NCBI GenBank assembly: GCA_013115135.1
Contig: JABANP010000213.1
Coordinates: 1-64,000, forward strand
Length of the DNA stretch: 64,000 bases
Direction of reading: 5' to 3'
DNA from: Perkinsus olseni
Taxonomy: Eukaryota > Perkinsozoa > Perkinsida > Perkinsidae
In this document: in pieces, positions 48,042 to 58,391 of the stretch
Position numbering within the stretch: the first letter of the stretch is position 1
Layout: the number at the start of each line of letters is the position of its first letter
Position numbers and translations under genes: made by a program
The notes under the pieces: generated by a model
Databases searched by the model: none
What the model was told of the DNA's origin: nothing
The model's input: the letters and a program-made list of their open reading frames with translations, nothing else

Positions 48042-49724
48042 CTAATGAGTACCGAAATTGACAATGTTCGATATCGTAGCACTGACCATAACAGTAAGCC
48101 CGAATATGAGTATGCATGCATCGCTCTTCGTGTTGCCTCCAATCAGCTTCATGTGGCATACAGGAGGGGCTATGAAGACCAAGGGCAGACCGCACATGGA
48201 CCCGATGAGGGATATGAAATGGTCTAAGTCCCGACCCGCTACCAAAGCGACGCCTGCAAGGAAGAACAAATACGCCAGCCTGAAAATATTTTTGACCATC
48301 TTTCGTCGTAAAGAGACGTGTCGCCGCTTTGGGAAACATCCCGAGTAGTATTCGACCAGTCGGACGGCAGGCAGCAGCTGGAAGGGCATGGTGATGAAGA
48401 CAGCCAGGGTGTACCTGCTGGGTGATGGGACACGCCTTGTGCAACAAGCAACGTACATAGCTTTCACAGCACTCGTTCGAAGGCTTTCTTGCGGCAAGTT
48501 GGACAGGACGATGGTTTGCGTGTTCGGGCCAAATTCAAAATAACCTGTATATTGAGTAAAGCAGCTGAGATGAGGAGGCACCGACCTGCTAGGCCGATGA
48601 AGAGAAATGACGCTGTCGTTATGGAGAATGCTCGAGTGAAGACCTTCCCGAACTGCTCAGGCTCCCTCATAGAATCGTACGTGGGTAATATCAAACCGAT
48701 ACCTTCAAAAACGTATCTGATGAGGGAAGGGGTGGAGTCCTCAACGGTCGAAGGAGAGCTTACAGTGCCGTGCCCATGAATACCAGGAAACCGCCGTCCC
48801 AAAAATTAACTCGCGGATAAGTGCGCTGGTCCTTGTGGAGGGAAGAGGCTTCATCTTCGCCTGCTATGATGAAGCCTAGCAAGCCACACAGACTGAAGAA
48901 GATGAGGACCTGAGAACCACTGATGGCTTGTTGTTGTTGGTGATAGTAGGAAGTCTTTACGTTAGCGAGGAAGTTGGTGAACGACAGCTTCGACACCTGT
49001 CTGAACCAGCACAGCGGAGCGATGACCGCGGCTTGGATGGCGACCTGTGTTGAGTGCTCCTGGAGGTCTGTCTGGGGATGGGGATTTACTTTGGTAGAGA
49101 AGGAGAGGGAGGCTATCCAAGGGCTGATGTCCGAGGCCATGTTGGCTACGAAAACGAAGTAGCCGGTACAGATGCCCGACTGAAGGGCTAATAGAGAGAG
49201 ATCGATCATGAACCTGATGGGAAGAGGGTAGGGGGATCATGAATCGCGAGGGACTACCTTCCCCATCTCGATCCTGTAGCCTTCTCCATGATATCACCAT
49301 ACCCGCCCTGCCGGACGACTCTACGACACTCCACTAACCTCAGGGAGCACGTAGCCGCCATGACGGCTAGGACGGGCAGGACTAGTGTTGAGAACAGCCA
49401 ACCTCCATTCACCCAGGCTCTGGGGAGGTACAGGATACCGGACCCTAGGTTGGCCTTCAGGATGGCGATGCCAACCGACGTGCCGCTGGTGCGGTGTCTT
49501 GATGTTACGAAGCTGTTGGCTTGCTCAACAGCAGGCTTGCCTATCAACGGCTCCTCTATTATATCTAAGGTCGAAGCATGCTTTTCGCAAGTAGGGTACC
49601 ATGTGACCTTCCAAAGATTCCTCAGCCTCATCATCGGCCCTCCAGCTGTCTTCCAGCCTAGTCTCGGCGTACCCCGCGTAATTCCTAGCAGCCAGCGCCA
49701 ACTCCTTGAAATCCCCTCAACCAT
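48042..49724 (-). CDS. Amino acid transporter, AAAP/SLC36-like
   Basis: This family moves amino acids, often with protons, across plasma or vacuolar membranes by an 11-helix fold. The minus-strand frame from 49724 has a hydrophilic N-terminus, then the family signature in the first helix (AILKANLGSGILYLPRAW), a second helix (LFSTLVLPVLAVMAATCSL), and an exon from 49209 (LLALQSGICTGYFVFVANMA). Further exons give ISGSQVLIFFSLCGLLGFI, then FEGIGLILPTYDSM, which is typical of the helix 6-7 region, then SITTASFLFIGLAG, PSRYTLAVFITMPFQLLPA, and the final helices (RLAYLFFLAGVALVAG; FILIFGLTVMVSAT-like). The stop is at 48042. Introns are short. An extra first exon upstream (ATG near 49793) is possible. 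Substrate cannot be told. It is head to head with the DnaJ gene, 222 bases apart. Confidence 0.87.
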
Positions 49725-49867
49725 CTTCCTCTACCTGAACATTATTATGTCAGCATTATCCACTGCCCGGCAGGCTGCTGGTGACGCTGTCATTGCGACA
49801 AAGAGCAGAAGAAATATGAGAATCACTGCGAAGGGCACTAATTGGTAAAATTCGGATCTTGATACGT

Positions 49868-49885
49868 AAAAAGCGCGCGCCCGGG
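49868..49885 (-). promoter_or_regulatory. Inverted GC-rich element between transporter and DnaJ genes
   Basis: AAAAAGCGCGCGCCCGGG is the reverse complement of the core found before CC1 (CCGGGCGCGCGCTTTT), extended by two bases. It lies in the 222-base gap between two divergent start codons and could serve either gene or both. Confidence 0.55.
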
Positions 49886-49945
49886 TAGTTGTTTTGGAGC
49901 AACATCACGAGTCTATCAGCATCTACTATCTAATTTTTGGTCCCT

Positions 49946-51539
49946 ATGAGAGTCCTGCTCATACTGGGCTTACTGGCTCTTTGTAATGCTAGTTGGTGGT
50001 CCGGGAGTAAGGCTGTTGATGATGATGACGAGCCCTTCGATGACGAGGCTCAGGATTACTACAGTAACCACATTACTCGGAGGGAGGAGGTGGCGACTGG
50101 TGTGGATGCTCAGGGATACTAGAGGTTAGCCCAGAGGCTACTGGAGCTGAGATCAAGCGGGCATATCGGCGGTTGTCTTTGAAGAACCACCCCGATAAGG
50201 GAGGGGATGAGGACCTCTTCCAGAAGGTAGGGGCGCCTCTGCTGTTGCCGAGTCCATGACAAGGGTGGTACTCGTCAGATCTCACAGGCCTACGAAGTTT
50301 TGAGCGACCCCAACAAGCGTCGAGTGTAATGGCAGCTGAGAGTGTCTAGGGAACAGTCTGGGTAATATCAGATACGACCTTGATGGTGTCGATGGCCTGG
50401 AGGAGTTGGCTAAGAGGGATGCTCAGGGGCAGGCGGGATTCCATGACCCATTCAGCGATATGTTCGGCAGCTTTTTCGGTGGTGGCGGTGGAGGGAGGTA
50501 GTCTTGGGAAGGGCGACAAGGCGCTACTGGACTCCGCGCGTGACGGTCTCTGTCGACCCTCAGCTGGGTTCATATCCCCCCACCCAGCATCACTCTCAGT
50601 AATTACTAAAGATTCTGTCGATACACGCGTCCGTTACGAAAATGGTTGGTAACGTGATGCTAGAAAGGTTTGTTGTTTACCCTGTAAATATAGCTGCTCG
50701 TGCAACATCCTAAAACGTTTTGTATTTTTCTTCTCCGATGCTCCTTCTTAGGCGACGGTCCGACAAAGCCCCTGATCTGGAGATCCCACTTTTCGTGTCT
50801 CTCAACGACCTGTATTCAGGAAAAACATTCACACTCACTGCCTTCAAACAGAAACGATGTAAACGATGCAGAGGTGAGATGATATAATTCCATGGTTAGC
50901 ATGGGTCAACCTAAGATTCCCTCAGGAACGGGAGCACGCACCAAGAAGGATTTTCAAGATTGTCCGGACTGCCAAGGGCAAGGCGTTGTAGTTCGGATGG
51001 TCCAGCTCGGCCCGGGGATGTACCAACAGCTGCACGAGCCTTGTGGTCGATGCGGCGGCAAGGGAAAAATTGCCGCTCGAAAATGCCCCAAGTGCGGCGG
51101 AGCCCGAGTCGTGCCGGGAGTGGATACCTACGAAGTGGTAGTAGAAAGGGGGGTTCCTGAAGGGCACAGGATCAGCATACCCTATGCTGGTGATGAGAGC
51201 CCTGAGAGGGCCGCTGGGGCTGTCACTTATGTGATACACACGATGCCTCATCCGACCATGCGTCGGGAAGGTCAGGACCTTCACATGGAGTATGTTATTA
51301 GCCTGAGGGAGTCCTTGCTGGGTTTTACGAAGACGGTGGAGCACTTGGACGGTCATGAGATAGTTTTGGATCGCACTGGGAAGGTTACTAAGTCGGGGCT
51401 GGTGGTGCGGTACCCAGGAGAAGGGATGCCATTGAAGGACGTCCCGAGCGAGGCCGGCGACTTGGTCGTGAAATTCCGAGTAGAGTTCCCGGAGAAGCTG
51501 ACCGAGGAGCAGATCAAGGGATTAGAGGGAGTCCTTTAG
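49946..51539 (+). CDS. ER-lumenal type I DnaJ/Hsp40 co-chaperone (Scj1-like)
   Basis: J-domain proteins stimulate the ATPase of Hsp70 and pass it unfolded clients; a signal peptide points to the ER and BiP. Exons placed by eye: 49946-50063, 50114-50226, 50279-50325, 50372-50497, 50752-50873 and 50926-51539, all GT-AG and in phase. The start gives a signal peptide (MRVLLILGLLALCNASWW) and an acidic spacer. The J domain follows (LEVSPEATGAEIKRAYRRLS, the HPD motif in KNHPDKGG, then AYEVLSDPNKRRVYD), then a Gly-Phe region ending in poly-Gly. The zinc-binding domain has four CxxCxG modules (CKRCRGTG, CPDCQGQG, CGRCGGKG, CPKCGG), then the substrate-binding beta domains with a REGQDLHMEY segment. 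No C-terminal HDEL-type signal is present (it ends KGLEGVL), as is common for this class. The intron at 50498-50751 is unusually long for this window. Confidence 0.93.
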
Positions 51540-51663
51540 CGACTTGGGAAGCCGCCCAGCGTGCAACTATCGTCGCAGTTTTTGTCCCTCTCTGATCGTA
51601 AGTTGTCGTTGAGTTCAGTCCAGAGGTTGAGGTTGGGGTCTTTGGTGAGGGTCTGCCTTGGTA

Positions 51664-51996
51664 ATGTTTGAGCTCATCGTTGGAGTGGCTGTCGGGGCTG
51701 GGCTAGGTGGGAGGAGAGGGAGGGGCTTTGCAGGCCTTACTGTTGAGGGCAGGCGCCTACTTCCCCGACCGAGTTCGACCGTGCTTCGAACCATTGGTGA
51801 CGGAGACCAGAAAAATAGGGATCCGCCTGAGGGACAAAGTGGGCTGACTAAGGCTCGTAGGGTGGGTATCACTGCACAGATCCGCTCGTTGAAGGAGGAT
51901 CCCTCGGCCCCCAAGGACCACTTGGGCCCCAGCAACAACGGCAGACCCTCCCTGGTGTCGCCTCTGCCTGTCGCCCATCCCGCTGCTGCATCCTAG
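51664..51996 (+). CDS. Short ORF after DnaJ, doubtful
   Basis: A 110-codon frame that starts with a small hydrophobic stretch (MFELIVGVAVGAGLGG) and then turns basic and Pro/Ser-rich with no recognisable domain. An equally long frame runs on the other strand. It may be a small membrane protein, the first exon of the next gene, or chance. Confidence 0.25.
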   Translation: MFELIVGVAVGAGLGGRRGRGFAGLTVEGRRLLPRPSSTVLRTIGDGDQKNRDPPEGQSGLTKARRVGITAQIRSLKEDPSAPKDHLGPSNNGRPSLVSPLPVAHPAAAS

Positions 51997-52119
51997 ACTG
52001 TATAGCCACTCTTGTGAAGATACTCGATATTGTCGTCGCCACGAATTTGTACTCCTTTTTAATTCATGTACTGATCACATCGCCTTGGGTTGTCAATGGC
52101 CAAGTAGTGGACTGAGCAG

Positions 52120-53947
52120 ACCCTTCTTAATAGCTCATCCGGGCTGATGCAGATCTCTCGGCCGTCATCCGCCGCCAGTTCTAGGCCGGGCAGTACGAGT
52201 ACACTGCCATCAGGGAAGGGGGAAGACCGAGGCCGTTCATCGGTGAGGACCTCAGCGGCACTACTACCACTTAGCCGCTGATTGTGTTATCAGGAGGTGT
52301 CCGCGAAACTAGCGGCAATTCAGTCCAATATAGAGGAGGCGCGGGGACCTCGGGGGCGGCCAGACGGGATCTCTTCGAAAGTGAGGACGGCGATCAGACG
52401 ACTTTGATGGGGTCTGGCTAGATACGACAGCTGGGCGATAGGGTGCAGCGGACCATAAGTGGGGACCAGGCCAAGATAGGTCTGATTTCGGAACAGGTAG
52501 GCTCGTCGTGGGTCGAGGATGATGCACTACCTGGGCCTTTGAGGAAGCGCCTGCATACCGAGGATAGGGCTGGCCTAGACTGCGCGTCGCCTGATGCTGC
52601 TGCTGCTGCTGTTGAGACCCTCTACCTCTGGCCAGTTCAGCACTCTGGCTATCAATCAGTTCAGCGCTTCTCTTGAGGGGACTTGCCCGGTAGATAACGA
52701 AGTTACGAGAGAGTCTACACAGCGATACCGTCGCCGCTGAGCTCCTCACCGAAAGGATGCAGAAGGACCTCAAATTGGTAGGGTGATGATGATGATACTT
52801 CGTCTTAGTTCGCCAACGGCAACCCCTCAGGTTGAGTCATCAGCGGACCTCGACATCAACGCCCTCCGGCAGGCCAGGACGGACTCCCTTGCTAAGCTAG
52901 AGAAGGCACTCAACAATACAGTGGCTGAGATTACTGAGGTCGGGGACTCTTCCGGGCCTGCTCGGTGTTGCATGTGGGGGTAATCGTCAGGAATATCGCA
53001 GTAGACGGGAGGCTCAAAGGCAACGCAAGAAGGACTACTGCCGGCAGGTAGACCTGGACGGATTCTGCAGAGTCCCGACTACCTCTACAGGTGGCTGAGG
53101 AGGTGTGCCGGCTGACGACGGAGAAAGAGCGGCTACGGCAAGCCCGAACAGCGGAGGGAGATAAGATAAGGGAAACCATCGAGGCTGGTTGGTGTGTCGA
53201 GACTCGGCCATAGTCGACGTGGCTGCCTTCCCTCAGAGCTGTCGAGGGTAGGCGAGGCGGTATCGGCCGAACGGCAGAGTCGGGCGGCGTCCGAGGACAG
53301 AATGCTCAAGTGAGCCGCCGAGCTCATCGGTTGGGCCCTTGTTGGTAGCCAACTAGTTGTAGGAAGCTTGAAGAGATCTGTGGACGGATGCAAGGGGACA
53401 TGGCAGAGGAGCGTCGGCAGCGAGAGGAGGCTGAGGAGCAGCTCATAACCCTACTAGAGGACACCTGTACTACTACCGCTACCACAGTCGTGGGGACCCC
53501 TCATCCGCGGCCCACCAGGTAGCAGAGTCGAAGCGTCTTTCAGTAAACACGGCAAAGTGCCTATCAATGACGATAGTTGGCAACAGCAGTGACCTTGAGC
53601 TAGTGTTGGGTTAGTATATACTCAGCGCCACTGGCCCCTTCGGACACCCTCCCTCGATGCCCTCTACTCTACTCAGTCTGCACCACTCCCTCCAGCCTAG
53701 CCTCCTCCCTGACCAGCGGCAACAGGAGGAGGCTACCTCATTCCTGGCCGGCATATGGGTGCGGCCGATCGACGCCCCTTCATAATACAGCCTTCCTCCC
53801 CCTCAGCCTAACAAGTGCAAGTTGATCGACACTGTATTGGTGTGTCGACCTAAGCCCCCGGCTGATGAGCCCAGTTACGTCGAGCCCGCCGCGGCGCCTC
53901 TCATGAACACCACCAAAATCGGAGTTCCGAAGATCTGCGGGGAGTGA
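52120..53947 (+). CDS. Coiled-coil protein, start uncertain (CC4)
   Basis: Exons chain on the plus strand into a Ser/Pro-rich start (SRPSSAASSRPGSTSTLPSG) and then helical segments: EVSAKLAAIQSNIEEARG, SSADLDINALRQARTDSLAK, VAEEVCRLTTEKERLRQAR, KLEEICGRMQGDMAEERRQR. A Pro-rich C-terminal part (PKPPADEPSYVEPAAAP) ends in TGA at 53945-53947. The heptad pattern predicts a coiled coil, possibly cytoskeletal. The first exon and some joins were not resolved, and the neighbouring coiled-coil gene could be part of the same locus, though the stop and a fresh ATG downstream suggest two genes. Confidence 0.45.
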
Positions 53948-54296
53948 GACCGGTGTGCTCGTTACGGGCCCAGGAGCCTCACTTTGAAGGTACGCACATT
54001 ACGACTGTCCTCCTGGGGCCCGGTGGCCTGAGGGCGCCACCCCCTACCCCGATCCAGCCAAGGAGCTCTCCAACAGCACCAATACTCAATACTCTACCAT
54101 TCCCTCTCGTATCATTTTCACCATAGAGGTCGTCACTGCACTCCATAGGTCACAAAGATATGCCCATTTCCTTTATACGCTTTCCGTCGCCTTGGGTTCG
54201 ATAGCGCCAATCAGCTTCTGGGGCCGTAGACGGAGCCGTGAAGGATCGACATCGAGGAGAAGTGCTCGTTCCGGCTTTCAGTGGCGGGTGGTAGAT

Positions 54297-57200
54297 ATGG
54301 CAGTTGAGCAACCCCCCGAATCGACAGAAGATCTGTCAGAGAAGGTCGATGCTGTTACACGGCAGAGGGACGACCTCAAGGCGCTGTGTGAAAAGCTGGC
54401 GATGGTCATCAAGGAGGAGGAGTCGGCTCGACGAGTAGTGCCACCCTCCGTCCTCTGCCGTCCGACACGACGTCTCAGGACATCACCGAAGAGTGCGCAG
54501 CATCAAAGAAGCGTCAGCAGGAACTGGAGGTCGAACTTGAGCGGACGCTGGAGAGTTCACGGAGGGAGACAGAGAAGGTGCGGCCTTTACGCGGGCAGAC
54601 CAGCCGGCAGCGACCTGTTAGGCGATGGTTGAGAAGGAGAACTACGAAGCGGAGATCGGGGTTACCAAAAGGGACATGCTGCAGAGGGTGAGGGAGTTTG
54701 AAGGGAAGATGTCGAAGATAAGGGAAGAGGTACCGTGGCCTGCTGCTCAATTAGATGTGCGGCAGTAGGGCTAGGACTTGGTACCAAGTACTGTACGCGT
54801 ATGGGTACGGTTCCATAATCGTAATACCCGTCTGTTCCCAAGTACGAAGCAAGTGCTCGTGCACAGCACGCTAACAGCCAGTAGCGCGCGGCTATTCACC
54901 GAAGGACAGAACCATGCTGTAGTTGGACTACACGGGCTCTGGGGCAGTTTGTGACAACAACCTGATGGGCACCGCTATACTGTAACCTACCGTTCCTCTG
55001 TAGTCTCCGATTCTTACATCCCTTCGGACGTGCAGTAATTTCAAATCACTAGCGTACTAACCCCTCGTTCCCGTACTAGGTCTGTAGTTTGAGATGTACT
55101 CCGTACAGTACTTTCCTGCCGCCCAGTGCGGCTGCTGCCCAGCTCTATGCTCAGTGGCAGCGATAGAGTGGCTCAGGTCGAGAGCAGCACCTTAGACAAC
55201 CAGAGGCTGGCGCATGAGGTGCTTAGACAACAGCGGTTAGTGAAGGCGGGAGAGGAGGAGATGGCACGCCTCAAGACCGAGGTAGAGTACTCTAGTCTGC
55301 AGCAGCAAGCTAGGGAGGCAGTGGCTTCCTGCCGAGGAGCGTTATCTGTTGCTTAGCTCACGACTGCTACTGAGGATTGCAGGGAGGCCGAAGCGAAGGC
55401 CAATACCCTGCAGGTGGATTTGGAAGCCTCTCGGAAGGCTGGGCAGGATATGAAGTTGGAGCTGGATAGGTGGAATAGGAACACTTCTTCAGGAGTCCAT
55501 TCTTCAGCCCAGGTGCCAGTCGAGGGTGGAGGCTCTCAAGACCGACCTAGGTGCTCAGCGGAAGGCCAGGGCCAAACTAGAGGCTACAGTAGAGGCCCTG
55601 CGAGGGGCAGTGGTCACTGAGAACTCCGGTGGGTTGACGATGACTTGTTGGGGAGTGGACATCCCCTTGCCAGATAAGTCTACAGCTAGTAGAAGCCTAG
55701 AGGATGCGAATAAGAGGATGGCGCGGTTGGAGAAGGAAAAGGAGAAAGCTGAGGGGCAGCTGAAAAAAATGATTGCCATGGTAGCTGCCGCCTCCGTTCG
55801 GACGGTCCCCTTGATGCGGGCCCAGCAGCTGTGTTGGTCTAGGTCAGAACGTTAGAGGACACTCAAGGCTCCTTGCTGAGCGAGCTCGAGACGACAACAG
55901 CTAAACTAGCGGACGTTGGCAGGAGTGCAACTGCCAGTGAGGAGACGAATGTCGATGCCTTGCGGAAGGTCCGGTCCACTCCTCGTTACTTGAACATCTC
56001 TCCGGGCTTTGCTCAGGCGGCCGAGCAGCATCAGGAGGTTGTCCGCATGCGTACGGCTATGCTCACCCTCGACCGGGAACGCGATGTAAAGAGAACCGAC
56101 GTCTGAAGATAGTGCTCCATGACGCCCTTCAGGAGCTCCAATCGGCTGTGGACGAGAAGTCTGAGGAGATCTCTTCCCTACGAGCGACTAACAGGGAGCT
56201 GAGCGATAGAGTCGGAGAACTGAATCGTAAAGTGGAGCAACTCAGGCGGGAGGCCGAGGGCCAGCAGGTGCGGCTCGAGGATGTCCCTGATGACGCTTAC
56301 TTCGAATAGGTTAACCTTAACAGTAGGGATGAGGAGGGTGCTGTACTACAGAAGACTATACAGCAACTCCAAGAAGAGACGGTCAGCACTACCACGGCAC
56401 AGCTCTGGTCGCAGGACTTCTGCAGGTCCGGTTACGGACAGAGTTGGACGGGTCACAGCAGGAGGTCCGGAATATTACCGAGGACGTCGCTCACATGACA
56501 CGGGAAAATCAGGTGAGCTCATGATTCTGCCCGACCTCAACGCGTAATGGCTGTCCAACCTCAGTCACTTCACGCCGAGGTCATTCGCCTTTCGAGGGAG
56601 GCTTCCAACTTCAGGACTGCTCTGGACCATCAGAAACGAGACACACAAACAACAATGGAGGTGAGGAGGTACATCCAAAATCGGTAAAGATACCATCCCC
56701 CTGCAGGCTCTTCGCGCGGTCGAGCTAGAGAGGGATGACGTCAGAGAGCTGTACCATCAGGCGACTCTCGACGGGCACAGGTTCAATCCCCGGTCGAGGA
56801 AACTTCGCAGGTGTACTTCTCAGGCGATCAGCATCCATCAGCACACTGCAGGAAGAGCGTGATCAGCTGGAGGAGAGTCTGGATCTTCTGACGAAGGAGA
56901 ATGAGAAGTTCCAAGCGTCCCTTAGCGAAGCATTCAAGCATGTAGGCCCCGGCCTTCACCCTCCCTGCCCGAGCGCCCTTCCGCGCAGAATCGGCGTTTG
57001 CAAGTCGACCTCGATGCTACTGAGGATCAGAACCAGCAGCTTTTGAAGCAGTTGAGGGAAGTGAGCCGGATGGAGGGGGAACTTGAGGTTTACCGTCACG
57101 CGCCACGAAATGCATCTTCTGCGCACTCAGATGAATGATCTTCTCGCGGAGCAGCGGCGGATGGTGGCAGTGGCCGGGGAGGACCGAAATCGAGCGGAGG

Positions 57201-57774
57201 ATGCCTGTCGGCAGCTTAGCACCGCGGGTTCGTGAAGGCCCGGTCGAGCCTTGGTCGCCCTTCACGTGTATCTTAGGCAACCATCAGTCACGAGAGTCGG
57301 CCAAGTTGGCGACACAGCTCGCGGCTGTTACTGCTGAGAATCAACGGCTGAGTGAGAAGCTTCGAGAGGCTCGCCACGCCCTGCACGAAGAATCCAATCG
57401 GTATGAATGGGCGCCTGTGGCACCACTGCTGTGCCGAGTGGTCTGTGTAGGAGTCATCAGTTGGAAGACTATCTCAACGACCAACGGCGGCGACACGCCA
57501 TCGGAGTTGTTTCACCATTGCATCCGTCAGCTAGTGATTCTAGCTTTTCTTTACAAACACATCCTGAGTACATCAGCTTGTGTGATACTGTTGAACAGCA
57601 ATATAAGCTCATCGGTAGGGAGGTACGCGGATCGTCCCACGGCAGGTTGCTGTTCTGGCAGGTGAGATGGACTCAACACTCGTTCAACTGCAGAACGAAA
57701 ACGCCGAGTTGAAGTCGATTATCGGTCAGCATCATCAGCAGCAGCTGGACGATTTCACTTCCAAGAACAGCTAA
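54297..57774 (+). CDS. Long coiled-coil protein, cytosolic (CC5)
   Basis: The ATG at 54297 starts MAVEQPPESTEDLSEKVDAV followed by helical heptads (RQRDDLKALCEKLAMVIKEE). Later exons are almost wholly coiled coil: AMVEKENYEAEIGVTKRDML; NQRLAHEVLRQQRLVKAGEE; ANKRMARLEKEKEKAEGQL; ATNRELSDRVGELNRKVEQL; EERDQLEESLDLLTKENEKF; ENQRLSEKLREARHALHEES. The last exon (ENAELKSIIGQHHQQQLDDF) stops at 57772-57774. There is no signal peptide or membrane span, so it is probably cytosolic or cytoskeletal. Introns are short except one of about 400 nt near 54730-55130, which holds an inverted-repeat element. The in-frame stretch upstream of 54297 lacks an ATG. Resemblance to centrosomal or golgin-type proteins is only compositional. 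Confidence 0.6.
54786..55113. mobile_element. Possible MITE-like insert with 12-bp terminal inverted repeats
   Basis: AAGTACTGTACG at 54786-54797 recurs as its reverse complement CGTACAGTACTT at 55102-55113. The 300-odd bases between show no coding potential and fill the only long intron of CC5. A target-site duplication was not seen, so this may also be a structured intron. Confidence 0.35.
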
Positions 57775-57859
57775 CGTACGGTTGGGCCGATTACGTGTCT
57801 GCTATGCTGCTGCAGCAGTACTGCACAGTTTTGTAACATCACGTAATTCATTACTCACC

Positions 57860-57991
57860 ATGAGCCAAGTTATCACGGAGAATGAGTGTCGCGTCTGCAA
57901 GTGTGATCCAGATCCAAACTGCATCGAACGTGTACTTCGCAGGCGCCCGTCCAGCCAGGTAACTCAAGTGGAATTCCTGTCTAACCGGTAG
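57860..57991 (+). CDS. Very short Cys-containing ORF, doubtful
   Basis: A 43-codon frame just after CC5 with a small cysteine cluster (NECRVCKCDPDPNCIE) and a basic end. It could be a first exon of an unseen gene, a micro-ORF, or chance. Confidence 0.2.
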   Translation: MSQVITENECRVCKCDPDPNCIERVLRRRPSSQVTQVEFLSNR

Positions 57992-58391
57992 ACGGAACAG
58001 ATATCGTCCTTGAATGTCCCGAACGCGTGGCGGGTGGAAAAAATGCGTTCCCAGTTCTCAAAAGAGTTTTGAGGCGACATTGTGGCTGTCATGATCGCAG
58101 TGCCATCATACCTTGCCGAACATGACGCGAGCTTCAACTCGGTGATCCAGGGGTCACATCTTTTATTCACTCTCAATTTGGGAATCACGAAGGGTATCAC
58201 TGAACTCAAGACCCGACCCAAGTTCCACAGAAATCCTGTGAGAAACCAAATCATAAAGTAGAAAGTAGACTGGCATCTCACCGCCAGGCTCATATGCACA
58301 AACGATAAGCCAAAATGGCTTCCTATAGAAACAGGCCAATGTTGAAAAACTCCCCGAAATGGTCGATGAAGTCCTCAGTATTACATACGGC
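57992..58391. other. Region between CC5 and the first phosphatase gene
   Basis: Two genes converge on this stretch. It holds the 3' untranslated end of phosphatase copy A and no convincing coding sequence. The first repeat unit begins at about 58198. Confidence 0.4.
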
